Shown: positions 8,582 through 16,165 of the stretch, one piece after another
How the letters are laid out: every line of letters starts with the position of its first letter
Numbering within the stretch: position 1 is the stretch's first letter
DNA from: Halorubrum laminariae
Lineage (GTDB): Archaea > Halobacteriota > Halobacteria > Halobacteriales > Haloferacaceae
Direction: 5' to 3'
Assembly (NCBI RefSeq): GCF_024494655.1
Contig: NZ_JANHDL010000009.1
Location: 48,835-112,834, forward strand
DNA length: 64,000 nucleotides
The notes under the pieces: model-generated
Databases searched by the model: none
What the model saw: the letters and a program-made list of their open reading frames with translations, nothing else
Told to the model about the DNA's origin: nothing
Made by a program: the position numbers and the translations under genes

Positions 8582-8842
8582 TCACTGGCTCTGTTTCGCC
8601 ATCTCCACCGAGATGAAGAATCCGAAGTACGCCGGGATTCCGGCCAGCATGAACATGTACAGGACCCACTGCGGTGCCGTCGGGAACACGAAGTCGTACA
8701 GCAGCGACGCGAACGTCACCCACACGACGGCGAACACCAGATCGCCGACCATGCCGGTCCGGTTCTCGCGGATCTGCGATCGCAGGCGGTCGGCAAAGCT
8801 CTGGCTCGTTTCCGCGTCGTCGGGTGAGTCCGTGTCGGTCAT
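8582..8842 (-). CDS. Small two-helix membrane protein, unknown
   Basis: Protein of 86 residues with an acidic soluble N-terminus (about 30 residues) and two predicted transmembrane segments: about residues 32-52 (GDLVFAVVWVTFASLLYDFV) and 58-78 (WVLYMFMLAGIPAYFGFFIS). This type is common in haloarchaea and has no assigned role. It is monocistronic by spacing. Confidence 0.65.
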   Translation of the reverse strand: MTDTDSPDDAETSQSFADRLRSQIRENRTGMVGDLVFAVVWVTFASLLYDFVFPTAPQWVLYMFMLAGIPAYFGFFISVEMAKQSQ

Positions 8843-8948
8843 GTGTGGTTGTGGGGATCAGTGTACGTCGATGTTGCGAAACCGAATCGAAAACGAACGA
8901 CACCGAGAATCGAAACCTGTCCCGGTTCCCGGCTCGTCCGAGGCGCTT

Positions 8949-9410
8949 TCAGTCCTCGTTGAGGTAGTCGACGACGAGGACGGGGACGTGCGTCGAGCGT
9001 AGCGTACGCTCGGTGACGCTGCCGAGGAGCGCGCGCCGAACGCCGGCACGGCCGTGGCTTCCCATCACGATCAGATCGATTTCGTGGTCCTCGGCGTACT
9101 CGCCGATAAGCTTGTGCGGGCGGCCGCCCGATATGTGCTCGACGACCTCGACACCGCGCTCCTCGCCGCGATCGGCGACGGCACCGGTCGCCTCGTCAGC
9201 CCGTTCTTTCAGCTCCTCCATCTCACCGAACCGACCTTGGCGCAACCGGTCGACCTGTTCGGTGCCGAGGCTGAGGTTGACCGAGTCGATGTCGACCACG
9301 TACAGCGCGTGGACCTCGGCGTCGTACTTCTCAGCGAGGTCGAGCGCATGGTCGACCGCGGCCTCGGCAACGTCGCTTCCGTCCGTCGGGATCAGGATGC
9401 GTTCGTACAT
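8949..9410 (-). CDS. Universal stress protein, UspA family
   Basis: Protein of 153 residues with the complete UspA fold. It starts MYERILIPTDGSDVAE and ends with the ATP-binding motif MGSHGRAGVRRALLGSVTE, which matches G-2x-G-9x-G-S/T. It should bind ATP and form dimers. It starts 3 nt after the symporter stop codon, so it is the last gene of a DUF4212-symporter-usp operon. Usp proteins often accompany transporters in haloarchaea. Confidence 0.92.
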   Translation of the reverse strand: MYERILIPTDGSDVAEAAVDHALDLAEKYDAEVHALYVVDIDSVNLSLGTEQVDRLRQGRFGEMEELKERADEATGAVADRGEERGVEVVEHISGGRPHKLIGEYAEDHEIDLIVMGSHGRAGVRRALLGSVTERTLRSTHVPVLVVDYLNED

Positions 9411-9413
9411 GAA

Positions 9414-11177
9414 TTACTCCTCCGTCGCGTCGGTGGTAGTCGCGTCGTCAGCTGCGCGGCCGCCGTCCGTCGCCGCGTCGTCAGCTGCGCGGCCGCCGTC
9501 CGTCGCCACCTCTTCGCCGCCGTCGGCGACGACATCCTCTGCGGTCTGCTGTTGCCCCATCGGCTCGGGGCTGTGACACTGTCTGACGATCCGCTTCGTC
9601 TCCATCGGTGGCTCGTCGGTGGCCATCGAGACGACGATAGTGACGGCGAAGACAATCGGCACAGCGACGAGCGCGGAGCCGATGGCGGGCAGCCACGTCG
9701 CGAGCGTCGCGTTGAGTGGCGCTTCGAGGCCGCCCACGTAGCCGGGAACGACCTCGTTGACCATCGAGACGCCCCAGATGGCGAGGCCGGTCGTCATGCC
9801 GGCGAGCGCGCCCTCACGGTTGGTGTTCTCCCACCACATGCCAAGGAAGAACATCGGGAACAGCACGGCTCCCGCGAGCGAGAACGCGTACGACACGAGC
9901 GCGGCGATCGGAGCCGCGGGGTCGAGCGCGGCCAGCGTCGTGATGACGCCGAGCAGGACGATGCTCAGACGACCGACAAGCACCTGCTGGCGCTGGGTCG
10001 CGTCGGGGTTGATGATCGTGGTGTAGATGTCGTGTGAGATCGCCGAGGAGCCCGCGATGAACAGCCCGGCGGTCGTCGCGATCGCCGCTGCGATACCACC
10101 GGCGGCGACGAACCCGACGAACGACGGTGGGAGGTTCGACAACTGAGCGGCCAACACGACGATCACGTCGGCGGCAGAGCTCGTCATGCCGGGGTCACCG
10201 TACACGGCACCGATGTTCTCTCCGTAGAGATCGGTTCCGAACGCCGCGAACGCCGGCGCGCTCAGGTAGAGGATACAGATGAATCCGAGCCCCCACACGG
10301 TCGACCAGCGGGCGGTCCGCTCGTTTTCGACCGTGTAGAAGCGCACCAGCACGTGTGGGAGCCCGCAGGTCCCCACGATGAGCGAGAACGTCGTAGCGAT
10401 CCAGAGATAGAAGCTGGAGTTCGCGAACGGCTCCGAGAACTCGGAACTGAGTGTGCTGATGAGCATGCCGTACTCGATCTGCGGGAGCACCGTCGAGTAG
10501 CCGTTCGTAAGTCCGACCGCGTACAGGCCGGCGACGAACGCCACGATGAGGATCACGTACTGCGCGACCATGTTCTTCGTCGCGCCGAGCATTCCGGAGA
10601 GCGTCAGGTAGCCGACGGTGATAGTCATCATGATCACGACCATCGCCTGGTAGCCGCTCAGTCCGAGGAACCCGAGGTCACCGAAGATGTACAGCCCGAC
10701 GAGCGCCATCCCCCGGGCCTGTCCGATCGCGTAGACGAAGCCGATGAGGAATGTTGTGACCGCGCCGATCGCGCGGGCGGTGTCGGAGTTGAATCGGTCG
10801 CCGACGAAGTCGGCGGCCGTGTACTTCCCGAACCGGCGCAACTGCGCCGCGAGGAAGATGAGCAGGATGAAGTACCCGGTCGTCCAGCCGACGACGAACA
10901 CGAGTCCGTAGAACCCAGACAGCGCGATCGACGCCGCCATACCGAGGTACGACGCCGCAGACATCCAGTTCGCGCCGATCGCCATCCCGTTTTCGATGTT
11001 ACCGATCGAGCGGCCGGCGACCCACATGTTCTCCGCGTCGGCGACGCGGAAGATGAAGCCGATGGCGATGAACACCAGCAGCATTCCGATGACGAGGATG
11101 GCCGGAAGCGTCTTGAACGAGACGTTGAGCCCCTCCGGGAGCAGTTCGCTCTGGAGGAGCGTCGCGGCGACGCTCAT
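9414..11177 (-). CDS. Sodium:solute symporter, acetate/organic acid type (VC_2705/ActP-like)
   Basis: SSS-family symporter of 587 residues with about 13 transmembrane segments. The early signature WVAGRSIGNIENGMAIGANW is followed by SAASYLGMAASIALSGFYG, and GRLSIVLLGVITTLAALDP comes late. Members paired with a DUF4212 subunit and an acetyl-CoA synthetase are commonly acetate or short organic acid importers; this role is inferred from family and context. The last 35 residues are a disordered tail with two 11-residue units of the type ATDGGRAADDA, encoded by a 33-bp tandem repeat at 9444-9509. The start overlaps the DUF4212 stop by 4 bp. Confidence 0.88.
   Translation of the reverse strand: MSVAATLLQSELLPEGLNVSFKTLPAILVIGMLLVFIAIGFIFRVADAENMWVAGRSIGNIENGMAIGANWMSAASYLGMAASIALSGFYGLVFVVGWTTGYFILLIFLAAQLRRFGKYTAADFVGDRFNSDTARAIGAVTTFLIGFVYAIGQARGMALVGLYIFGDLGFLGLSGYQAMVVIMMTITVGYLTLSGMLGATKNMVAQYVILIVAFVAGLYAVGLTNGYSTVLPQIEYGMLISTLSSEFSEPFANSSFYLWIATTFSLIVGTCGLPHVLVRFYTVENERTARWSTVWGLGFICILYLSAPAFAAFGTDLYGENIGAVYGDPGMTSSAADVIVVLAAQLSNLPPSFVGFVAAGGIAAAIATTAGLFIAGSSAISHDIYTTIINPDATQRQQVLVGRLSIVLLGVITTLAALDPAAPIAALVSYAFSLAGAVLFPMFFLGMWWENTNREGALAGMTTGLAIWGVSMVNEVVPGYVGGLEAPLNATLATWLPAIGSALVAVPIVFAVTIVVSMATDEPPMETKRIVRQCHSPEPMGQQQTAEDVVADGGEEVATDGGRAADDAATDGGRAADDATTTDATEE
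9444..9509. repeat. 33-bp tandem repeat (2 units) inside the symporter tail
   Basis: Two adjacent 33-nt units (9444-9476 and 9477-9509), identical except at their ends, encode the ATDGGRAADD-type tail of the symporter. The partner gene has the same peptide repeat in a different DNA spelling at 11520-11640. Confidence 0.85.
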
Positions 11178-11665
11178 GTGTCACCCCCCACGTTGTGGTC
11201 GATTCCGAACTCGTCGTCGAGCGCGTCGCGCCGCTTCGCGTACCAGCCCGAGAGGATCAGCGCGCCGCCGGGCGCGCCGATCGCGACGAGGAAGTAGTGA
11301 AGCGGGAACCCGATGATCGGCATCTGCTGTGTCATCACGCCCGGTGCGAGGTACGTCGCGGTCACCGGACCGAAGACGACAAGCGCCCAGATGATGAACC
11401 CGGTCCAGACGATCCTGAGATGCTTGCGCATGTACGGCGTGCTCGGACTGAGGATGTTCACCTCCGAGCTGAGGTAGTCGGTCTGTTGATGCTGCTGTGC
11501 CGCGCCGGTCGCGACGCCGCCGTCGGTGGCCGCGTCGTCCGCTGCGCGTCCCCCGTCGGTGGCCGCGTCGTCCGCTGCGCGTCCCCCGTCGGTGGCCACG
11601 TCGTCCGCTGCGCGTCCCCCGTCGGTGGCTACGTCGTCTGTCTCGTGTGAGCTATTATCTGTCAT
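11174..11665 (-). CDS. DUF4212 small subunit of the symporter, with N-terminal repeats
   Basis: Membrane protein of 163 residues. After a disordered N-terminus of about 70 residues come two transmembrane segments in the DUF4212 pattern, roughly residues 85-107 (WTGFIIWALVVFGPVTA) and 122-145 (FPLHYFLVAIGAPGGALI). DUF4212 proteins are small partners of SSS-type symporters. The N-terminus carries three to four units of ATDGGRAADD, matching the C-terminal tail of the partner encoded next. Its stop overlaps the symporter start by 4 bp. The start at the ATG at 11665 (MTDNSSHETDD) was chosen; the longer upstream frame is an acs shadow. Confidence 0.85.
   Translation of the reverse strand: MTDNSSHETDDVATDGGRAADDVATDGGRAADDAATDGGRAADDAATDGGVATGAAQQHQQTDYLSSEVNILSPSTPYMRKHLRIVWTGFIIWALVVFGPVTATYLAPGVMTQQMPIIGFPLHYFLVAIGAPGGALILSGWYAKRRDALDDEFGIDHNVGGDT
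11520..11640. repeat. 33-bp tandem repeat (3.7 units) inside the DUF4212 gene
   Basis: The repeat phase is exact: the same T occurs at 11527, 11560, 11593 and 11626. Units encode VATDGGRAADD or AATDGGRAADD. Codon choice differs from the repeat in the symporter gene, so the peptide rather than the DNA is shared. Confidence 0.85.
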
Positions 11666-11774
11666 GTGTTGTGGTGTGTTGTGTCGTGGTCGATCTGTAT
11701 TCGTTTTTCGTGATGGTTTGGTTCCGTGCCGTCGTCTCGTTTCGATTGGAAAGTCGAAAACGGAGCCGCGGGCG

Positions 11775-13766
11775 CTACTCTTCTGCCTTCTGCTGAATCT
11801 CCTCGACGATTTCGGGGTTCCGCAGCGTGCTGGTGTTACCCAGCTCTTTCCCGTCGGCGATGTTCTCCAGCAGGCGGCGCATGATCTTCCCGGAGCGGGT
11901 CTTCGGGAGATCGGGTGTGAACACGACCTGCTCGGGGCGAGCGATCGGCCCGATGGCGTCTTCGACGGCGGCGACGATCGCGTCGCGAAGCTCGTCTGTA
12001 CCCTCATAGCCGTCCTCGGTCGTCACGTACGCGTACACGGCCTCGCCTTTGATGTCGTGGTCGCCGCCGACGACTGCCGCCTCGGCGACGCCCTCGACGC
12101 CGACGATGGCCGACTCGATCTCCATCGTACCGAGCCGATGGCCGGAGACGTTGAGCACGTCGTCGACGCGGCCCAACACGGTGATGTAGCCGTCGTCGTC
12201 GATCTTCGCGCCGTCTTCGGGGAAGTACACCCAGTCGTCGGGGTCGTCGCTGTCGGTGTCAGAGTACTCCGCCCAGTACTCCTCGATGTACCGCTCGTCG
12301 TTGTTGTACAGCGTCCGGAGCATTCCCGGCCATGGCTTCTGTACCGTGAGATAGCCGGCTTTGCCCGGCTCTACCTCGTCGCCGAGCGTGTCGAGGATCT
12401 GGACGTCGAGTCCCGGCAGCGGCGGTCCGGCCGCTCCCGGCTTCATGTCTTTGATGCCGGGGAGCGTCGTTACCATCATCCCGCCAGTCTCCGTCTGCCA
12501 CCACGTGTCGACGACGGGGCACTCCTCGTCGCCGATGTGCTTGTAGTACCACTTCCAAGCGCGCGGATTGATCGGCTCACCGACCGTTCCGAGCAGTCGC
12601 AGGCTCGACAGGTCGTGGCGGTCGGGGAACTTCTCGCCCCACTTCATGAACGCACGGATAGCTGTCGGCGCGGTGTACAGTTGGGTCGCCTCGTACTCCT
12701 CGACGATCTCCCAGAGGCGGTCGCGCTCCGGGTGATCCGGCGTCCCCTCGTACATCATCGTCGTCGTTCCGAGCGAGAGCGGCCCGTAGACGATGTACGA
12801 GTGGCCCGTGATCCAGCCGATGTCGGCCGAGCAGAAGTACGTGTCCTCGGGCTTGATGTCGAGGACCGACTGCGAGGTCCACGACACCCACGACAGGTAC
12901 CCGCCGGTCGTGTGTTTCACGCCCTTCGGTTTGCCCGTGGTTCCCGAGGTGTACATCAAGAAGAGCATGTCCTCCGCGTCCCGCGTGACCGGCTCTACCT
13001 CCGCGCCCGCGTGGGCGTCGACGAGGTCGCCGTAGTCGATTTGGTCGTCGCCGAGGTCGTGACCGAAGTCGTCGCCGTTCGGCCCGAGGCGATCGACAAC
13101 GACGGTCGTGGTGCCGTGCTCGACGTCCGAGAGCCCCTCGTTGGCCTTGTCGAGGTGATCGAGGGGGTCGCCGCGGCGGTAGTAGCCATCACAGGTGACG
13201 AGGTACTCGGAGTCGGCGGAGTTCATCCGCGTGGCGAGCGCGTCGGCCGAGAACCCGGCGAAGACGACGCTGTGTGGCGCGCCGATCCGAGCGCACGCGA
13301 GCATCGCGATCGGCAGCTCGGGGATCATCGGCATGTACATCGTCACCACGTCGTCCTCCTCTACGCCCTGCTCGCGCAGCGCGGCCGCGAACTCGTTTAC
13401 CTCGCGGTGGAGCTCCGAATACGTGTACGTGCGGTCGTCCTCGTCGACGGGCTCGCCAACCCACTCGATCGCGGCCTCGTCGCCGCGCTTGTCGAGATGC
13501 CGGTCGAGGCAGTTCGCCGACGCGTTCAGTTCACCGCCCGTGAACCACTCGTAGAAGGGCGGGTTGCTGTCGTCGAGCACCTGGTCGTAGTCGGACTCCC
13601 AGTCGAGCAGCCCCGCTGCAGCCTCCCAACACTGCGGCCAGTTCTCTTCGAACTTCTCGTAGATGTCCGGGTCCGAGACATTCGCCTGCTCGACGAACGA
13701 CTCGGACGGCTCGAACACCGCTTGTTCTTCCAGTCTCGCTTCCAGTTGACCGTCACCCTCTGTCAT
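11775..13766 (-). CDS. acs: Acetyl-CoA synthetase (AMP-forming), copy 1
   Basis: Enzyme of 663 residues, full Acs length. It activates acetate with ATP and CoA to acetyl-CoA through acetyl-AMP. Visible motifs: the P-loop YTSGTTGKPKGV near residue 260, the acetate-pocket motif WWQTETGGMM near 410, and the C-terminal LPKTRSGKIMRRLL with the catalytic (acetylatable) lysine near 630. A TATA-like catataaac (minus-strand sense tttatatg, 13794-13802) lies about 30 nt before the start. It is upstream of, and probably co-regulated with, the DUF4212-symporter-usp operon. A second copy is at 16166. Confidence 0.95.
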   Translation of the reverse strand: MTEGDGQLEARLEEQAVFEPSESFVEQANVSDPDIYEKFEENWPQCWEAAAGLLDWESDYDQVLDDSNPPFYEWFTGGELNASANCLDRHLDKRGDEAAIEWVGEPVDEDDRTYTYSELHREVNEFAAALREQGVEEDDVVTMYMPMIPELPIAMLACARIGAPHSVVFAGFSADALATRMNSADSEYLVTCDGYYRRGDPLDHLDKANEGLSDVEHGTTTVVVDRLGPNGDDFGHDLGDDQIDYGDLVDAHAGAEVEPVTRDAEDMLFLMYTSGTTGKPKGVKHTTGGYLSWVSWTSQSVLDIKPEDTYFCSADIGWITGHSYIVYGPLSLGTTTMMYEGTPDHPERDRLWEIVEEYEATQLYTAPTAIRAFMKWGEKFPDRHDLSSLRLLGTVGEPINPRAWKWYYKHIGDEECPVVDTWWQTETGGMMVTTLPGIKDMKPGAAGPPLPGLDVQILDTLGDEVEPGKAGYLTVQKPWPGMLRTLYNNDERYIEEYWAEYSDTDSDDPDDWVYFPEDGAKIDDDGYITVLGRVDDVLNVSGHRLGTMEIESAIVGVEGVAEAAVVGGDHDIKGEAVYAYVTTEDGYEGTDELRDAIVAAVEDAIGPIARPEQVVFTPDLPKTRSGKIMRRLLENIADGKELGNTSTLRNPEIVEEIQQKAEE

Positions 13767-13791
13767 GGTACGATTCTATTCAACCGACAGC

Positions 13792-13816
13792 AGCATATAA
13801 ACGCTCACGCTAAATA
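13792..13816 (-). promoter_or_regulatory. acs copy 1 promoter with a tatttagcg motif
   Basis: Read on the minus strand, a TATA box tttatatg (13793-13800) is preceded by cgtatttagcg (about 13805-13815). A related tatttagcg/cgctaaata occurs upstream of the DUF2061 gene at about 16115-16125, so it may be a shared site for the regulator encoded between them. Confidence 0.35.
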
Positions 13817-13860
13817 CGAAAAATCGTGATATTCTTGGGTATTCCGTCGTTCTCTACCGG

Positions 13861-15654
13861 TCAGGAACGCGCCAACCGCCGCTCGTCTTCGAAGAGCCCG
13901 TCCAAGAGCGCGCGTTGAGCCTTTCGGAGGTGGTTGTGAAACGTCGGTGACGAGACGTCCATCGCATCGGCGACTTCCTCGGCGGTGCTCCCCCGCGGCC
14001 AGTCAAAGTACCCGCCGTGGTAGGCGGCCGACAGCGCGGTCCACTGCCGGTCTGTGAACCGGTCTTTGATGCCCTCACGGAGGGACGATTCGGTGCGAGG
14101 CGACCGTGCGACCGACTCCTTGCTCACGAGTCGTGCGTCGGTGAACGCCCGCCGAAACCCGTCGGCAACCGGACGCACGTCCGTCCCTTCCGGGAGGTCG
14201 GCGATGACTCGGACCCGGCCGTCCGTGGCCATCGCGTCGCGGACCGTAGCCCCGTGATCGGTGAGCGTCTGCACGGCCGATCCCCCCGTTACCTGTACCG
14301 ACACCGAACAGCTGTCCTCGTCGGTCTCGATCAGCCGGAGGTCGGAGACGCCGGGCAGCCCGTCAACCACGTCCGCGATCCCCTGCGGTCTGGCCCCAGT
14401 TACGGAGAGGTACAACCGAGAGGCGTCGTCGGTGACGGTGACCGTCGAGGAGAGTTCGATCTGGCAGTCGAGCGCGGCGCTCGCGCGTACGAGAAATGCG
14501 TTGTCGTCCGTCGTCTGAAACGTCACCTCGGTCACCGCGTCGGAGTGGAGCAGTTCCCGCCAGCGCCTCGCGGTCACGGCCCAGCCGAGTGAGCGACCGA
14601 GGACCTCGATCGTCCGACGCTCGGCCGCGTCGACCGGTCGGTCACCGTCGACGACGACACACAGCGAGCCGTGTGTCACGTCCTCGTATCTGACTGGAAC
14701 CGCGACCGCGGGCCGCCCCGCCGTCGTCGGATGTCCGTCCGTGATCGCCGCCGTCCCCTCAAGTGCCTCCTGCCAAGGCCCGCCGTCGGCGATCCCCCGC
14801 TCGCGGAGCCCAGCCGGCGCGATGCCCGCGCTCGCCGCGACATCGACACGACTCCCCTCTGTGGGCTCGCGAACGACCCACGCCTCAGCCCATCGATCGG
14901 CCGTCGCGAGCCGCCGCGGCACCGCCGAGATGGGGCGAGCGTCGCTGTCGCCGTCGCCGGCTGCGATCGCCTCAAATCCGCCGATCCCGGCCGGTGCCGC
15001 TCGGTCGGCGTCCGCCGTCTCCTCCGTGTCGATTCGGTACTCGCGCTCGTCTCGGTCAGGCGACGAACCGGCGACGGCTTCGGCGATCGCCTGCCCGTCG
15101 AGGGGATCAAGATACGGGTCGAGGGCCGCCGTCGTCTCCCACCCGCCAGCCTCGCGAACGGCGTGCGGATCGACGCCGCGATCGACGAGGAGCCTGCGCG
15201 CGAAGGTGTGCCTGAGATCGCTCGTCGTCACGTCCGGGTCGACGGTCCCGTCGGTCTGTGCCGCCGCGCGCACCGCCGTCTCGCGCACGATCATCTGGAT
15301 GCGCCGCGCGGACACGCTCACAAACGGCTCGGCCTCACCAATCTCCTCGATGTCGGCGTATCGCCGGAGCTCGGCGGCAAGCGACGCTGGAACGACCGTC
15401 TCTCGGTCGAGCCGGGGAGTGTCGGGCGATCCGCCCGCCCCGTTCGGTGTCGCTCCCTCCTCTGGAGACGGGACTGCGAGCAGGTCGTGGCCGGGCGCGA
15501 TGGCCGCCTCGCGGAGGTGTCCCGACGTGACGCGTCCGATCTCGTCGGCTCGGAGTCCGGCTTCACCCGCGAGCCGGATCGTCAGCGCCGCGCGGTACGT
15601 CTCCGCGGCGGTCACGAGCGCGTCGTACGCCGCCGTGTCGAGCGCGTCTGGCAT
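13861..15654 (-). CDS. Bat-like HTH_10 regulator with N-terminal tyrosine-recombinase-like domain
   Basis: Regulator of 597 residues with four regions. Residues 1 to about 190 resemble a phage-integrase fold: an arginine in GLRADEIGRV, the box TTSDLRHTFARRLL and a GGW...DPYL end. A GAF-like sensor region follows (about 245-390), then a bacterio-opsin-activator middle domain (about 400-530), then an HTH_10 domain at the end (DRFTDRQWTALSAAY through VSSPTFHNHLRKAQ). In the recombinase box the histidine two residues before the arginine is a serine, but arginine and tyrosine positions remain. It lies between the two acs genes, so control of acetate activation is likely. Start ATG 15654; the extension to 15720 runs through the promoter palindrome. 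Confidence 0.82.
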   Translation of the reverse strand: MPDALDTAAYDALVTAAETYRAALTIRLAGEAGLRADEIGRVTSGHLREAAIAPGHDLLAVPSPEEGATPNGAGGSPDTPRLDRETVVPASLAAELRRYADIEEIGEAEPFVSVSARRIQMIVRETAVRAAAQTDGTVDPDVTTSDLRHTFARRLLVDRGVDPHAVREAGGWETTAALDPYLDPLDGQAIAEAVAGSSPDRDEREYRIDTEETADADRAAPAGIGGFEAIAAGDGDSDARPISAVPRRLATADRWAEAWVVREPTEGSRVDVAASAGIAPAGLRERGIADGGPWQEALEGTAAITDGHPTTAGRPAVAVPVRYEDVTHGSLCVVVDGDRPVDAAERRTIEVLGRSLGWAVTARRWRELLHSDAVTEVTFQTTDDNAFLVRASAALDCQIELSSTVTVTDDASRLYLSVTGARPQGIADVVDGLPGVSDLRLIETDEDSCSVSVQVTGGSAVQTLTDHGATVRDAMATDGRVRVIADLPEGTDVRPVADGFRRAFTDARLVSKESVARSPRTESSLREGIKDRFTDRQWTALSAAYHGGYFDWPRGSTAEEVADAMDVSSPTFHNHLRKAQRALLDGLFEDERRLARS

Positions 15655-15657
15655 CTG

Positions 15658-15683
15658 TTTCGGATTAACAAAGCAATCCGAAA
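15658..15683 (-). promoter_or_regulatory. Perfect palindrome over the promoter of the Bat-like gene
   Basis: The 9-bp arms tttcggatt (15658-15666) and aatccgaaa (15675-15683) are perfect inverted repeats with an 8-nt spacer. They sit 4-29 nt upstream of the start codon and abut a TATA-like ttttattt (minus-strand sense, about 15681-15689). This is a good candidate for an autoregulatory operator. Confidence 0.5.
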
Positions 15684-15845
15684 TAAAATGATCGGTCACA
15701 GGGAGGAAGAGACCGAGCACTGCGAGGTATTCGTGACTATCCGATCACGAGCGAAGCGTCAGATAGGTGTGAGCGCTGCTTTCGACCGTTTGTCCGAGTT
15801 CTATATTTCGTTTCCAATATAAAATACGAAACACATTCGAGGAGA

Positions 15846-16082
15846 TCAGCCACTGCTGACGACACCCCACGAGACGTGGTCCCACACCCGTTCGTAACCG
15901 TAGTAGGTTGCCGTCTTCACCACGTTGGTCACGAGGCCGATGTTGATCGCCGCGCGGGCGTCGCCGACGACCGCCCACGCGACGAGAACGGTTATCGTAA
16001 CCATGAGCACCCGATAACACAGCGTCTTGGCGATAGCGCGCTTGCGGGCGTGGACCGCCGTGCGCGAGAGGAGCGAAACCAT
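15846..16082 (-). CDS. DUF2061 small membrane protein
   Basis: Membrane protein of 78 residues with two hydrophobic segments (about 22-42 and 47-63). It has the family-typical N-terminus rich in K and R (HARKRAIAKTLCYRVLM) and a late TATYYGYERVWDHVSWG, a hallmark of DUF2061. Function is unknown. It lies between the Bat-like regulator and acs copy 2 on the same strand. Its upstream region contains the inverted repeat gaaac-N8-gtttc, which includes the cgctaaata motif shared with the acs copy 1 promoter. Confidence 0.85.
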   Translation of the reverse strand: MVSLLSRTAVHARKRAIAKTLCYRVLMVTITVLVAWAVVGDARAAINIGLVTNVVKTATYYGYERVWDHVSWGVVSSG

Positions 16083-16165
16083 GCCGACTCGATACGGCCT
16101 GCCGTGTAATGAAACTATTTAGCGTTTCAAATTCTGAAATAGAAACCAAAATAGGTTACCACATA

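Noticed and set aside
11526..13829. 767-codon open frame on the plus strand
   Set aside because: It is antisense to acs copy 1 and the repeat region. Its arginine/valine-rich composition is the typical GC-rich shadow, while the minus strand has all Acs motifs.
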